Assembly (NCBI GenBank): GCA_018257865.1
Contig: JAEUBA010000062.1
Span: forward strand, 62,001-126,000
Direction: 5' to 3'
Origin: Stereocaulon alpinum
Lineage: Eukaryota > Ascomycota > Lecanoromycetes > Lecanorales > Stereocaulaceae
DNA length: 64,000 bases
The notes under the pieces were generated by a model that was given only the letters and a program-made list of their open reading frames with translations, searched no databases and was not told the DNA's origin. Made by a program: the position numbers and the translations under genes. The stretch's first letter is position 1. Each line of letters opens with the position of its first letter. Below, in pieces: positions 1-11,449 of the stretch.

Positions 1-252
1 TTTGGGGGCCGTTAATCTCAAAGCTAACGTTTCGACAACAACATAGCTCGGCGCCCTCCATCTGTTGCTTGCCACCAAAGTCACGAAGTGTGTTAAAGAA
101 CTTGTGAGGTCCGCCCAAAGAGGTATGATCTGTGTCTCCGACGATGGACTCACAAGATCAGAGGTGCTAACGTGAATTTAGCTTCACTTGCTCTAGACAC
201 CATCTTTGCCTCCACTTCTTTATCCACCGAACAAGCACCTTCCTCATCAACG
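1..252. other. Upstream region of rac1, no gene seen
   Basis: I see no coding exon on either strand in this stretch. It lies directly upstream of the Rac start codon and probably carries its 5' UTR and promoter. Confidence 0.4.
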
Positions 253-1081
253 ATGGCCTCAGCGCCAAGCACACAGTCGTTGAAGGTATGCTGGCTCAAC
301 CTTAGGTGGTACAAAAGACACTGACATAGCTTTCTCACCAGTGCGTTGTGACAGGAGATGGAGCTGTTGGCAAGGTAAGGCTCACCTCAAGGTATGGCAT
401 TACATCATTCAATTGGCTTACACTGCGGTTCTAGACATGCCTACTCATCTCATACACCACCAACGCATTTCCTGGCGAATACATACCGACTGTGTAACCG
501 ACCCTTTCTATAGGTGGCTCATGACATATGCTGATTCCGGGCTACAGGTTCGACAACTACTCTGCGAGCGTCATGGTTGATGGGAAGCCAATCAGCTTGG
601 GACTTTGGGACACAGCAGGACAAGAAGACTACGACCGACTCCGACCACTCTCCTACCCACAGACAGACGTCTTCCTCATCTGCTTCTCAATCGTTAGCCC
701 ACCCTCATTCGATAACGTCAAAGCCAAATGGTTCCCCGAGATCGAGCACCACGCACCGAACGTCCCAATCATTCTAGTCGGCACCAAACTAGACTTGAGA
801 GAAGACAAGGGGACATTGGACTCGCTCAGACAAAAGCGAATGGAACCAGTGTCGTATGAGGCTGCGTTGAACGTATCTAGAGACATCCGCGCGCACAAGT
901 ACCTGGAGTGCTCCGCGCTAACCCAACGAAATCTGAAGAGTGTCTTCGACGAGGCGATTCGGTAAGTCTACCTCATAGTGTGAGCAGCCGAAACGTTTCA
1001 CTAACAGTGAAAAGCGCGGTACTGAACCCTCGACCCGTCGGTAAGGTCAAGAAAGACAAGAAAATGTGCGTCATATTGTGA
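253..1081 (+). CDS. rac1: Rac-type Rho GTPase (Rac1)
   Basis: Small GTPase that switches between GDP and GTP forms and controls actin, polarity and NADPH oxidase signalling at the plasma membrane in filamentous fungi. Five exons join in frame: 253-285, 342-374, 435-493, 548-961 and 1015-1081, giving 201 aa. Visible motifs are the P-loop GDGAVGKT near residue 16, switch I TVFDNY near 41, DTAGQ at 63, TKLD near 121, ECSAL, a lysine-rich tail and the CAAX box CVIL, which predicts geranylgeranylation. Rac rather than Cdc42 is chosen from KPISLGLWDTAGQ and the SIVSPPSFDNVKAKW segment. The small early exons separate the start, the P-loop and the effector loop, as often seen in fungal Rho genes. The protein is about 8 residues longer than human Rac1, mostly at the N terminus. 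Confidence 0.93.
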
Positions 1082-1782
1082 AAAATCGATAGCGCTCGAC
1101 CAAAACTCAGATGATTCGCTGGTCAGTGACCAAAAACGGCACTCAGGACGGATCTCAGCAGTTTGTGGGCCTTTGTTGGAAAGGCATAGCGATCAATAGA
1201 CGGCGGAGTTTGGGGTATAAGTCACGGGCAAGCCCGACTGACATTAGCGAGGATCTGGAACGAATTTGCGGCTTGGAATTTTGAATGTAGATAGGACAAA
1301 GGGGACCAAATTGCGCGGCGAAGAAGGCGGTCATACCATCCAGGCTGGGATGTCCAAGCCCGAAAGCCAGTTATATTCTTTTCTCACATGTGCCCTGATG
1401 CTTCAATGTTCTATTGAACCACTTCACAAAGGTGTGAACTTTTTCGTTGATACTCAAGGTACAGGGAGCATAGACTTCGAGTCCCCAGGTGCCATGCAGC
1501 CTACCTCGTCGAAGCTTTAGAGCTACTCAGGGCTTAGCCCGACCTACTTTGCCCTAGCGTAACCTTGACTGCCTCTCCCGAGGAAGGTCTACCGAGAGCA
1601 TCTCGTGCATACCTATTTCCACCTCCATAACAATTTTCAGCTCGCGCGAAGAGCCCGAGCCTGCCAACTACGTGGGAGACTACTTGCCTTGAATCCAAAG
1701 AGATCTTGCGGACCCATAGATAAATCACAAAGCAACAAGGCCAAATACCATTCCTCACGTTCGCAAGCATAAATCTAAGAGA
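1082..1782. other. Intergenic, no gene recognised
   Basis: About 700 bp between the Rac and Nop6 genes. An 84-codon open frame at 1266-1520 has no recognisable family signature and I do not call it. The end next to 1783 presumably contains the NOP6 promoter. Confidence 0.4.
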
Positions 1783-2579
1783 ATGCCGGCAGATACAAAA
1801 CGAAAAGAGGCTAGGAAACGCAGATTCGGGGCTCAAAGAGCCGAGTCGCAGCTTGAAGATGGGTTCAACATAGAGCTCGATAGCTCCAAAGCAGAAGAAC
1901 CACCAACAAAGAAAGCGAAGCAAACAGAAACGTCCCAAGAATCTTTGAAGTCTCCTTCTACCACCACTGAGAGCGCCGAAGCACAAACACAATCAAAGAC
2001 CCAAAGATTCATTGTATTCATCGGTAAATCTCCACGTTGCTGAGCCCCCTCAGAGCTCCTAGCTAAAACCCCCTTCTTTCCCAGGAAACCTCCCCTACAC
2101 AGCAACCGACGCCTCAATCCAAACCCACTTCGCAAAAGTCCACCCCAAATCAATTCGCCACCGCACAGACAAAGGAACAGGGAAATCAAAAGGTTTTGCG
2201 TTCTTGGAGTTTGAAGGCTATGACCGGATGAAGACGTGCTTGAAACTGTATCATCAGTCGAGTTTCGATGATGGGGTGTCGGCGGCTCGGAAGTTGAATG
2301 TGGAGTTGACGTGAGTGTGTATAATCTTCTAAGGGGAGGTTAGGGCTGATTAGTGTGTACAGGGCTGGTGGTGGTGGTGGGAAAAGTAGCGAGAGGAAGA
2401 CGAAGTTGAGGATTAAGAATGAGAGGCTGAATGAGCAAAGGAAGAGGAGGGTGCTGGAGGAGGAGAAGGCGAATAGGAAGGGCAAGAGACAGCAAGGGAA
2501 AGAGAAGGAGTCCAGGAACGTACAAGCTCCTGCGGACAACACCGATATACATCCTAGCAGGAGGAGCCGGGTGGGTTGA
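1783..2579 (+). CDS. NOP6: Nop6-like nucleolar RNA-binding protein
   Basis: Single-RRM protein of small-subunit (90S) ribosome biogenesis in the nucleolus. Three exons, 1783-2023, 2085-2310 and 2363-2579, give 227 aa. The N terminus is Lys/Arg/Glu-rich with a nuclear-localisation-like PTKKAKQ. The RRM runs from about residue 75 to 155, with RNP2-like VFIGNLPY and RNP1 KGFAFLEF near 116-123. After it come a Gly-rich linker (AGGGGGKS) and a strongly basic, probably coiled-coil tail ending in HPSRRSRVG, a tail characteristic of fungal Nop6 proteins. The first Met of the frame is used; no better start is visible. Confidence 0.87.
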
Positions 2580-3966
2580 GGTTCTAAGGGTACTTGAGAC
2601 TTGCCAACCACGAATATTCTAACCGGAGCTCTGCTCTATTATGTTAAAGTGACGCCGAGTTAAAGGTACTACTCACCCGTGAGACTTCCGGGGCTACCAT
2701 TCAACCCACTTCGGGGCACAATCCCTGTTCGCCGAGTACACCACTCGAAGACCTGCTGTCACGGACGGCCGATGAGGCCTAAAAGCTTGCGCTCCCAGCC
2801 TTTGGCCCTTGGATACAATTTACTCTTGAAGCCTGATAGAGCCCGCATGTCGGGTTCTAGAGTAGCGATGATGGAAAGAGCAAGGAGAGTGCTGAGCGCT
2901 ATTAGGAGAGGTTGGGGAGGAATGGTTACTAAGGATGGAAAGGCTCGGGATTAGATGATAATGAACCTCAAGCTTCCAGAAGCTCCAGGGAATCATTTGC
3001 ATTCCCATAGGAGGCTCAGGCTGTATCGCGATTCAGCCTCGGTAGCTGACTGAACAAGTGTAATTCCAACGACTTGCGCGCTAGGGTGCAAATGAAGAAG
3101 AGCACCCAGATATTCGTATACTAAACCTTGATCTAGCAACACCATCTCTACCACACTAATGAAGTGCATAGATCAAGGCGATGATATTCATTATACCTCT
3201 ACTGTCATGATAAATTTTACATTTGGATTACCAATGGCATGACAACAGAAATGGATCATATTTCGAGCAAAAGGGGCTGTCACTCTGCAAGCTATCATTC
3301 TCTCAAGGGGTTGTTACCTGGGATTGAGGAAGTAGGCTTCAGAGTACGTTCCTATGGTCTCTTCAGGCAGTAGCGATTGAATTGAGTGTCTCGATGTTGC
3401 CTCAGATGCTGGCCTTGGTGCAGGTCACCCGTGGCGTGGCCATATGCCACCGCACAGAGACCTTTGAAAGATCAACTGTTCTCAAGTAGATTATCGAGAC
3501 GTTTGATACGCTCACGCATCGTTTTTTGCGCCATAAGGAATGAACGCAACGACACTTCTTCTATTATCATTAAATCTACCTTAAAGTCTATTCTGCCGAC
3601 TTGGTGCACAAGAAACGCTGACACCGTTGCCGAGCCCTGCGTAGGATTGAAGCCATGTAGCAAGTACAAGGAAGTGAATGCTGAAGATAGATCTGCCTGC
3701 GGGCAATGCGATCGCTTATAGAGTGCCGAATGAGAATGTAAGAAATGGATGCTGCTATTGAACTTTTCGATTATCCTTCCGTAGCGAAACAGTGCGAAGG
3801 CATGAGGGCATAGACCGTTTTATGAACCATGGTTTAGCGTTGATCTTGGACATGAATAATGCAGAGCAAATTGTCGAGTGGAGGATGTCTGGAGTGCGGC
3901 GAAGGCCGGCCTCGAGTCTCCACACACGACGCTGGTGGATATAGAAAAGGCCAGTCCATTTTTGAT
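2580..3966. other. Gene-poor stretch, nothing recognised
   Basis: About 1.4 kb with only short open frames (for example 2679-2954 and 3386-3721 on +, 3472-3669 on -). None shows a family motif or convincing splice pattern. The centre (about 3130-3260) is A/T-rich. It could hold UTRs, a non-coding RNA or a decayed gene; I see no positive evidence for any of these. Confidence 0.35.
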
Positions 3967-4666
3967 CTAAGCCGTTCTCGTGGGGACCTGCACAGTAGTG
4001 CTGTTGGGGGATGCACTACTTAAAGCCGTAAAAGAAGTGGTGAGTGGTGACGGCGTGGCACTTGGTGGAACGGGGTAGGCGACGCTACGACTTGAACGAG
4101 CGCTATATCTGACGAAGGCGGAGGCAAGGACCGAGCGACGTGCCACTGAGTGAGCTGCAACCTTGGCAGATGCAGAGACCAAGCGAAACTGGCCAGGGGC
4201 AGAAACAGAGGCCGTCAATTGGCTTCCACGCTTTCTTAGACCCTGGTGCCTTATGAGAGGGGGCAAGAAGTCAGGAGTGTCCGTCTCTGGGTTCGAGCAT
4301 TTTGAAAGAGCGTGGTGTAAGGCAGAGCCGAACTGAGTAGTTTGACACTGAGAGTAGAGACATTGGAGGACGACCTGGAGCATCAGGTCAGCAACAGCCT
4401 TCACAGCAGCCTTCAGGAAGTTGATGTGCATACATTCTGAAATTCAGCGTCCTCGCACAGGCATTGTGTCCCAATGGCCTCGGTGCAAGTGCTGACGTAT
4501 TTTGAGTTGTCCCAGCATTTGGAGATGCATTCTTCGCCACTCATCAGCATTGGTAATGTGAGAGCCAATGAGTGGCCATATTCAACTTACCAGGACGCTC
4601 AAGGTTGTCGAAGCCGACGGCGCAGTGTAGCAAGCCAATGCCGACAACTATTGCGTAGAGCTTCAT
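3967..4666 (-). CDS. Secreted CFEM-domain protein
   Basis: CFEM proteins are fungal-specific secreted or cell-surface Cys-rich proteins; several bind haem or act as effectors. Exons, in transcription order, are 4666-4591, 4531-4434 and 4374-3967, giving 193 aa. Residues 1 to about 18 form a signal peptide (MKLYAIVVGIGLLHCAVG). The CFEM domain follows at once, entered by the typical P-x-C (RPEC), with eight cysteines near 27, 31, 41, 49, 51, 63, 68 and 84, including CLCED with an Asp at about 53 where haem-binding CFEMs carry their axial Asp. The second acceptor (gcgaag) was chosen because it alone keeps the Cys frame. The tail is Ser/Arg/Ala-rich and lacks a hydrophobic GPI signal, so it may be freely secreted, or a last exon may be missed. 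Confidence 0.78.
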
Positions 4667-5122
4667 TCTGACTGGCGAGGCTGCCTTGGAAGCGATGGGT
4701 AGCGCTCCTGAAAATGAGGCTCAGTGCTGGCGAGAACTATGTGGAGGTAGCGACAGGCACAGATCAGATGACAGATTTGTTTTGGAGACGATTATGGCTT
4801 GGTGGTAGGTCAAGGAGCTGTTGATAGGAAGTTCTAACCAAGAGTAGTCGTAGGGATGGAGGCGTGAAGGATTGAAAGTTGGTGGAGCAGAGGAGAACGT
4901 GGTTAGGTAGCGGTTGTTGCCAAATTTGACGAAAGTGATGCTGGGATCAGGAAGGCGGAACCCGCCTTTGCCAACGTATATTTACCCGCCGACGTAGAAC
5001 CTGTCACCCTACGAGTTCAAGTAGTTTATCTTACCATAGCTTTTCAGCCGATGTTCTCTTGCTAAGTCTTGCTCGCTTTCAAGTTTATCACGGCCAGTTG
5101 GAAGCCATCATAACATAAACCT
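4667..5122. other. Upstream region of the CFEM gene
   Basis: No coding exon seen. The stretch lies upstream of the CFEM start and downstream of the CMS1 stop, both on the minus strand. It contains an A/T-rich tatatttac block near 4978. Confidence 0.4.
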
Positions 5123-6202
5123 TCAATACATCAATACTTCAAGGTTGCCACCACTACCACCGTACCGGTTCTTCAATTCCGGTCGATTCAACAACAGTAT
5201 CAAAGGTTGCTGCGTTTCTCGCATATCAAAGATTCCTCGCTTCTTCTGATCAATGTGCGAAGAGTCAATGACCACCCGCTCAAGTTTTGATGACATCAGA
5301 GCCCCTGCCTTCATCAGCACGAATGGCCGCAGCGAGACTGACTGCTGTAACCGTCAGAAACATACCTGCATTAAGAAGATCGATAATCCGAGATGGTGTC
5401 CCCACCCCAATCCCAATCCTAACCCAATCAGCATCAGACGACAACAATTCATGACGGCCCAAGAGTTTACCTTGTTTTCTTGACATATTCTACAGCATCC
5501 TTTAATTTGATATGCTTGGCGAACAATTTGGCCACCACAGCCTCCTTCGTCTGAAAGGCCCGCAGAGCCCTAGTTTCATGTTAGTCTGGCATGTTGCCTT
5601 AATGCTGTTGAAGTGGCATACCTGGTAATGTCGGCAGCGCGTAAACCTGCCGATGTAATGATCAAAGTGTGCGGACTTCCAGGCTTCTTTGATGCTGTGG
5701 ACAGACTTTTGCCGCCTTCCATTCTCGTGCCGTAGCGGTCAAGGAAGTCGGGCATGTTCTGGAGTGTCCTCAACATGGCCCATTCGCTTGTATTACGGAA
5801 CGCCATTTCTGTCCAACTTTGAGCATTCGTTCAAAGTCGTAGCAATCAAGTTCTGACGTGGTCATAATGCAAATTACCTGGAATGTGCCTATCCTCGAGC
5901 TCCACAAGGCTTAAATCGGACGAGAACCGCTTTGTCCTCTGAGCTACATAATCTGCTTGTAGGCGGCTGTCGAATTTTCCGATTGCAAGATTGAGTCCTT
6001 GCTTCAGATCTAAATCCTCGTCCTCGTCTGACTTTGCCTTCTTTGATTTCTTGCGTTTCGCTAGCTTCACGGACGCTTTCATTTGGTCGTCTCCAGTACT
6101 GCGCTTCCTTTTTGCGGTACGTGGAGGAGATGGACAGCTAGGGAGAGGATCATATTTCAGACCCTGAAAAGGACTCAAGGACGACCTGGATTTCTCTGAC
6201 AT
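5123..6202 (-). CDS. CMS1: Cms1-like 90S pre-ribosome subunit
   Basis: Orthologue of yeast Cms1 / human CMSS1, a DEAD-box-like protein without helicase activity found in U3-containing 90S pre-ribosomes. Exons: 6202-5878, 5808-5622, 5569-5471, 5418-5366 and 5304-5123, giving 281 aa. The start at 6202 (MSEKSRSS) is preferred to the in-frame Met at 6232. The N terminus is basic (KLAKRKKSKKAK) followed by an acidic run. Family signatures visible in order are LSLVELEDRHIP, KKPGSPHTLI, SAGLRAADITR, AKLFAKHIKL, IGVGTPSRI and VVIDSSHIDQKKRGI. GTPSR corresponds to the helicase motif Ib region. It is divergent to CENP-T with 292 bp between start codons, so the two probably share a promoter region. Confidence 0.9.
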
Positions 6203-6494
6203 GGTGGGGAGGAAAATAACAGGTGGTGACAATTTGCGGGCGACTAGCGCTTACGAAGAACGAGCGCTGAGTATTGCAGATGGTTTTCAATTAGAATTTG
6301 ATTGCCTTGAGCACAACTACTTATGCAAATGATATTTTCCTAGACATTTGAGTCGAATACAGAGCACGCTACCTTAGCGTACCCGATATCGATTTGCCGC
6401 CGGCTTGGCACTGCTCGTCATTTGTTTACATTTTCCCTTGATCGAGTTGTTCCGCCTTCTAAGACGAGCCTTTGGACCATTGAGGTCTCCGAAA

Positions 6495-8345
6495 ATGTCG
6501 TCGATTGGCAGGGGGGAGGCTGATCTCAAAGAAAACATCAGGAGCGACTCTGGTACAGAGGATGAGCTCTCCGCCCCTACAAAGCTGTCGCGCGTCACAC
6601 CGCGCGACTCCCTTGCTGGAAGACCAAGTCCAACAAGCCTCAATCCGACACCACATGCAAATGTGAGAGACACTGGGCGACTCTCGAATTGTACCACTGA
6701 CAGCTGGCATTTTGTAGTTGCGACAGTTGGCGGCATTCATACAAAAGCCATCAACAACACCGCGGAAGCGCCGTTCGAGCCTCGGCGCAGCACCATCGCA
6801 GCGGCACATCGCCCCAAACACTCTCAATCAATCACGCACACCGAATGCTCGTCCGCCTTTACAACCAACCTTTGGGAATAGAAGCAATCCTACAACACCC
6901 CATGCTATCAGAGCATTACAGCAACGACGAGCGACCCCAGGCAGGGACAGACGCAAAAGCGGACGTTTGCAGCGCGAGACACCGAGAGATATACTCAGAA
7001 ATCTAAGCAAAGGTGAATCGTGTATCAATCCTACCTCGAAAATTAGCGCTTATGCAATCTGGAGATAGTTCTGGCCCCTACTACTCAACCATTCAAGCCT
7101 TCGCCTCTACCGCCAACCAACGAATCTAAATATACCCAGAATGACGGATTTGATGACGACGAGGATTTGCCAGCACCACGGTTCTCGATCGCTATTGATG
7201 ATGTTACCAGCGACGAGGATAGCTTCCAAGAACGTCCACCACGGCTGTCGATGCCCTTCGATAACGGCGAGCAGACTGAACGGTCCATGGAGATAGCACG
7301 AGGGGATGTCGACAAAACGTCACTAGCTAAGCATTCAAGAGGTAGTTTCGGGAGCACTCGAGCAAGCGATCGTTTTGAGAATATTAGCGAGCTGGAGTAC
7401 GGCAATGCATCGAAGCTGGGTATTGACCATAGCATCGTACCGCCTACGTTGGACGACGATGTAGATGAGTTGGGCGATTTCGGGGAGTTTTCGGATCTTG
7501 GGTCAGTGACCCGACTTTAAAGACATGATGGTATAGAGTTGACCTGGCGCAGTGGTAACACAGGAGACTTGAGGCACGCAATCTTCCAAAATTCTGGTCA
7601 CCGTGGGAGCCTTTCCAACGAAAGGGTACGATCTCGACACCTCGATGCCAACGCTCTTTCGCCCTTCGTGCTCAAGATACCACGTTTCGAGCCTTTACAG
7701 CCTTCTCCCACACATAAAAACGATGGAGAGCAGCCCTTCGAGGACGCTGAACTCCAAGAATCCGAGCAACTTCTTGAAGACGACGATCTGGACCAGCCCG
7801 ATATACTGTTGACAGGCTCCATAGCATATAAACCTGTGAAGATGGCCAGAACACACAACAGCAAATTGAGTGTATTGAGAAAATCGCGCCACGGTATTCC
7901 TTATCCAAGCCTGCCTCCCAGCGTTACTAAAAAGATCGCGATTACTTGCCTTCGGGCCTTGGAAAGCAAGAAATCGACAGTCAGTAAAGACACTCTTGCA
8001 GCTATGGTAGAGGCTAGCGAACGGTATCTCGAACAAGTCAGTGAAGATTTGGGTGCATTTGCCCAGCACGCAGGACGAAGGAAGATCGACGAGAGCGATG
8101 TCATTGCCATCATGAAGCGGTATGTAATATCATCCTATAACAGGATAGGGGGGTAAATGTCGGGCGCTAATGCTCAAATCAGACAACGAAAGGTGTCAGC
8201 AACTTCAACACCGTTCTTTCTAGCCCAGAGATATCTCCCAGGTGAACAACTGCAAAAAATGCGAATGCCGGTACCTAAACCACAGTTACGCCAAAGGAGA
8301 CGCAGTCTTGCAAAGATCCTCGAAGACCAGGAGGACGACATATGA
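6495..8345 (+). CDS. CENP-T: CENP-T kinetochore histone-fold protein
   Basis: Inner-kinetochore CCAN subunit; with CENP-W it forms a histone-fold dimer on DNA and recruits the Ndc80 complex through its N-terminal tail. Exons: 6495-6662, 6718-7012, 7069-7501, 7553-8119 and 8183-8345, giving 541 aa. The C-terminal histone fold (about residues 400-500) contains SKDTLAAMVEASERYLEQ, FAQHAGRR and SDVIAIMKRQRKV, followed by RYLPGEQLQKM; human CENP-T has matching FAAHAGRK, LLMRRQ and RHLPLEYRQL. The N-terminal half is Ser/Pro/Arg-rich and disordered. TPRDILRNL near 143 resembles the TPRTLL motifs of vertebrate CENP-T tails. For the intron after exon 3, the acceptor at 7552 was chosen because the nearer AG breaks the frame. 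The stop lies only 14 bp from the stop of the convergent SURF1 gene. Confidence 0.9.
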
Positions 8346-8359
8346 CAACATCCTCATGA

Positions 8360-9491
8360 TCACCATGCCTTATTGTGACGTAAGCGTCTGGCGACATCCG
8401 AAGGCGGTCTTTTCACCACCATCCATAACATGATAGCTGTTGCCGCTGATAGCGCGTACCTATTTTTTTGTTTAGCACTGCTTTAGGCATTGACTGCATT
8501 TTCGGCGTCTAGCGAGATACCCAAGGGCTTTGCTTACCATGTAAAGATGTATTGCGTATGGTTGTTCCTCAGATTCACTGCGGCAGGTCGGCCTATCGGT
8601 ATGCCAGCAGCTTCTCTGTCATATGCTTTGATAAGATCTGGTTCTATTTGTCGTTAGCTGCTCTGTATATAGAGCCATGAACGCATATGACCCACGCATA
8701 GTCTCTTCTACCCAAATCGGATCACTGCCTGTGAACTTTGCCATCTGCTCAACGTCTGGGAAATAGAACTCCCCCAATTCAGGCTTGTTATTCGGCGTGA
8801 ACATGTTCTTCTTCCACGGCTCCCTCAATAAACCCTCAACAGTGACAAGCCCCATGGGCAACCCCGCTTTCCTGTCCGCCTGTCTCTTCAACTTCTTCGG
8901 AATCCAGCCCCGGTTCACCAGTATCGTAGATCCATCCTCACGCCGCAAAGGCGTCACTACCAAGAAGCCATCTTTGCCATCATGCACTCGAGGCCCAATG
9001 AGCATCTCCTGATCATGCCGAAAGACTCCTGTAGCATCAACTCGGCGGTAATCGAAGTCCTTAATTGCATCTGGATCTACTCGTGGCGGTAACGGTAACG
9101 GGGGCCTGAGTACGCGGTCCTCGAATCTGGCTATGAGTTCTGTTTTCCACTTCAATCGAAAGATTTGCCATGTCCCTAGGCCGAATGCGATTGCTGGTAT
9201 GGCAACTATTTGCTTTTAGCTGATGCATAAGAGATCTGACATGGGAATCGGACCCAGCACGATAAGACCTGGACCGTGTTTCTGGTTCTGCTTTACTAGT
9301 ATTGGAGGACTGTCGACAATGGACTCGAACAATGGATCGTCAGCTGGCGTATGTGCATACCTCCGCCGAGGAAGCCATGATTGTCCACAGCTGGGGCATG
9401 CTCGAAGCCGTAAGGTAGGTCGTAATATTGGTCTAAACACTGCTGGACTAGGGGACTTCAAGATGCATAGAATGGATGCCTGAGACTTCAT
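8360..9491 (-). CDS. SHY1: SURF1/Shy1 cytochrome c oxidase assembly factor
   Basis: Mitochondrial inner-membrane chaperone that helps mature the Cox1 core of complex IV. Exons: 9491-9254, 9205-8696, 8643-8538 and 8459-8360, giving 317 aa. The start at 9491 opens an Arg-rich, acid-poor presequence. TM1 lies near residues 75-95, ending in the SURF1 signature FGLGTWQ; the intermembrane domain contains DFDYRRVDATGVF, GFLVVTPL and ILVNRGWIP; then EETM..DLIKAYDREA and NLRNNHTQY; TM2 lies near 284-300 (YALSAATAIMLW). Two donors are weak (gtccga at 9253, gtgggt at 8695) but phases and homology support them. It is convergent with CENP-T and divergent from the UBX gene, with 200 bp between starts. Confidence 0.92.
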
Positions 9492-9691
9492 TGTGCAGGC
9501 CTTGAGCGAGCTATTGACATCTGGATCAATTCGCGTGTCATCGATAGTCGCATAGAGTACTTCACCAGCCTCACCCGGCGCATAGTGCCGCAACCCATTC
9601 TCCGAGCGGCTGTGGATTGAAATAGCTTCGAGATCGTACCCACCGCTTGTGCTTCTTCATTTTGGAATCTTAAGTGCTACTTTTTCACAAC

Positions 9692-11449
9692 ATGTTTTTT
9701 GACGGAGACCTCCAGTCAGGGATTGTTCTGGCTTTACGAGATTCCAAATATGTGGCTTGCTTTGTCAAAGGTTGTGTCGCTCATACTGCTCGATCAATGT
9801 GTTTGCTGATAGGTTTGATCAAGGCGATGATGAGGAAAGCTCTACATGGGAGAATGATTACCTCAAAGATGAGCAAATCAAGAATGCACTTACTGCGAAA
9901 GCGGTTACGCTTCGCCTCAACACTGGCTCTCAAGAGGCGGGATACCTTGCAGCCTACTATCCCATTCCAGTGGTGCCTGCCTTCATAGTCATATAGTATG
10001 TCGTTTGCCAACTCTTGCGATCCAAGCATTGTATGAGTTTTGACCCCCTTCATAGTAACGGCCAGCTGATCCTGGACCTACGAGCTGGAGAACCCAAACA
10101 CGAATTCAAAGCAGCGGTATTGAAGACTATGGTCAATACTTCATCATTTACAGCTTCTAACCCAAGCCCCAATACTACTGTCCCACAGTCTTCCGCAGAG
10201 CCTACCTCATATCAACCTTCTTCATCTACCTCCAATACCGAGCCTGCCTCTTCCATCTCTCCATCCACAACAGCTCAGGGTACCAACGCCTCCGCTCCGG
10301 TTACAATCATGGGCCCTGATACTGCTGCCAGCTCCGAGGCTCGTTCTCCTAATGTGCTCCCTTCAGCCCCTTCGAACAATCAGCCGCCCCAGGCCCCCAC
10401 TACCCCACAAGCTCAAGCACCTCTCCCGAATTCTTCTAGCCATCAACACTCTCAAGCCATCCAAAACCTACTCGCCGATAGACGGCGTAGGCTTGAAATC
10501 GACAAGAAAGAGAAGGAGGCCACAGAGAAGGCGGAGAGAATGGCAAAAGCTGAAGCTCGACAGGCAGCAATAAGTTCTGATCCAAACTCTGCCAAAGCCA
10601 AACAAGCTACCTACGCAGTACAGCAGCGAAAACGACAGCAGGAGGCCAAGCTAGAACGCGAAAGAATAGTGCGTCAAATTGAGCACGACAGAGCAGAACG
10701 GAAGGAGAAAGAGGAACTTCGCAAGGCTTTAGCCAAGGCCGACGCCGAAGAAAAGGACAATACCGCTCTTGCGGATAAACAACTGAGCAACGAGATGAAT
10801 GGTCCACGATCAACGAGATCAAAAGAGTGTGCAATACAAGTCCGAATTTTTGATGGCAGCACCATCCGAAGCAAGTTTCCTTCAGAATCTACGCTACGTA
10901 CTAGCGTTCGTACTTGGATTGACAGTGAACGAGGAGATGGAGACGTTCCATACACGTTCAAGCAGATACTTACTCCTTTACCCAACCGGTCATTATCTAT
11001 CTCAGACGAGGAAGACAGCCTCCAAAATCTTGGTCTTACACCCAGTGCCACTCTCGTGATGGTACCTGTCCAGGACTACACAGCTGCCTACGCTCCCCAA
11101 TCACTCGTGTCTAGAGGAGCTTCTTTCGGATACAATGTAGTGTCTACGGGAGCTGGCATAATCACAGGGACTCTCGGGACCTTTCTCGGTCTCGGACAAC
11201 CAACAGCACACGGAGATGAGGCCACTGCACCTACAAGCCCGGCTCAACCTGGCCCCGAAACGGACTCACGAGGAGCAGGATCAAGTGTCAACATTCGCAC
11301 CTTGCGAGATCAGCAAGAGAACCGGGATGACCATCATTTCTACAACGGGAACCAGGTAAGTCTCTCATGTTGCAAGAGATCGTCTACAACACTGATTATT
11401 GCAGCTGAACTTTGAACCACGTCGGGATACAGAGGACAAGGAAGACTAA
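9692..11449 (+). CDS. UBX-domain protein, UBXN4/erasin type
   Basis: UBX adaptor proteins link Cdc48/p97 to substrates; the UBXN4 type works in ER-associated degradation. Exons: 9692-9770, 9824-9995, 10056-11355 and 11405-11449, giving 531 aa. The N-terminal thioredoxin-like domain begins MFFDGDLQSGI and includes CFVKGDDEESS and EAGYLAAYYP. A Ser/Thr/Pro-rich linker and a long Lys/Glu/Arg-rich helix (about 215-320) follow. The UBX domain (about 335-420) starts CAIQVRIFDGS and includes FKQILTPLPNRSLS. A Gly-rich hydrophobic stretch near 441-463 (GAGIITGTLGTFLGLG) may be the membrane hairpin expected for UBXN4. The first acceptor (tcaag at 9823) gives the correct phase. Assignment to the UBXN4 subgroup is an inference from architecture. 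Confidence 0.82.

Noticed and set aside
1534..2189. Long minus-strand frames over the NOP6 gene
   Set aside because: They are antisense shadows of the NOP6 exons, with Leu/Cys/Phe-rich composition typical of reverse reading.
3386..3721. 111-codon plus-strand frame rich in Cys and Arg
   Set aside because: No family motif, no signal peptide, unlikely composition, and no splice partners; most likely chance.
6374..6827. Minus-strand frames over CENP-T exon 1
   Set aside because: Antisense shadows in a region with a good plus-strand exon and intron structure.
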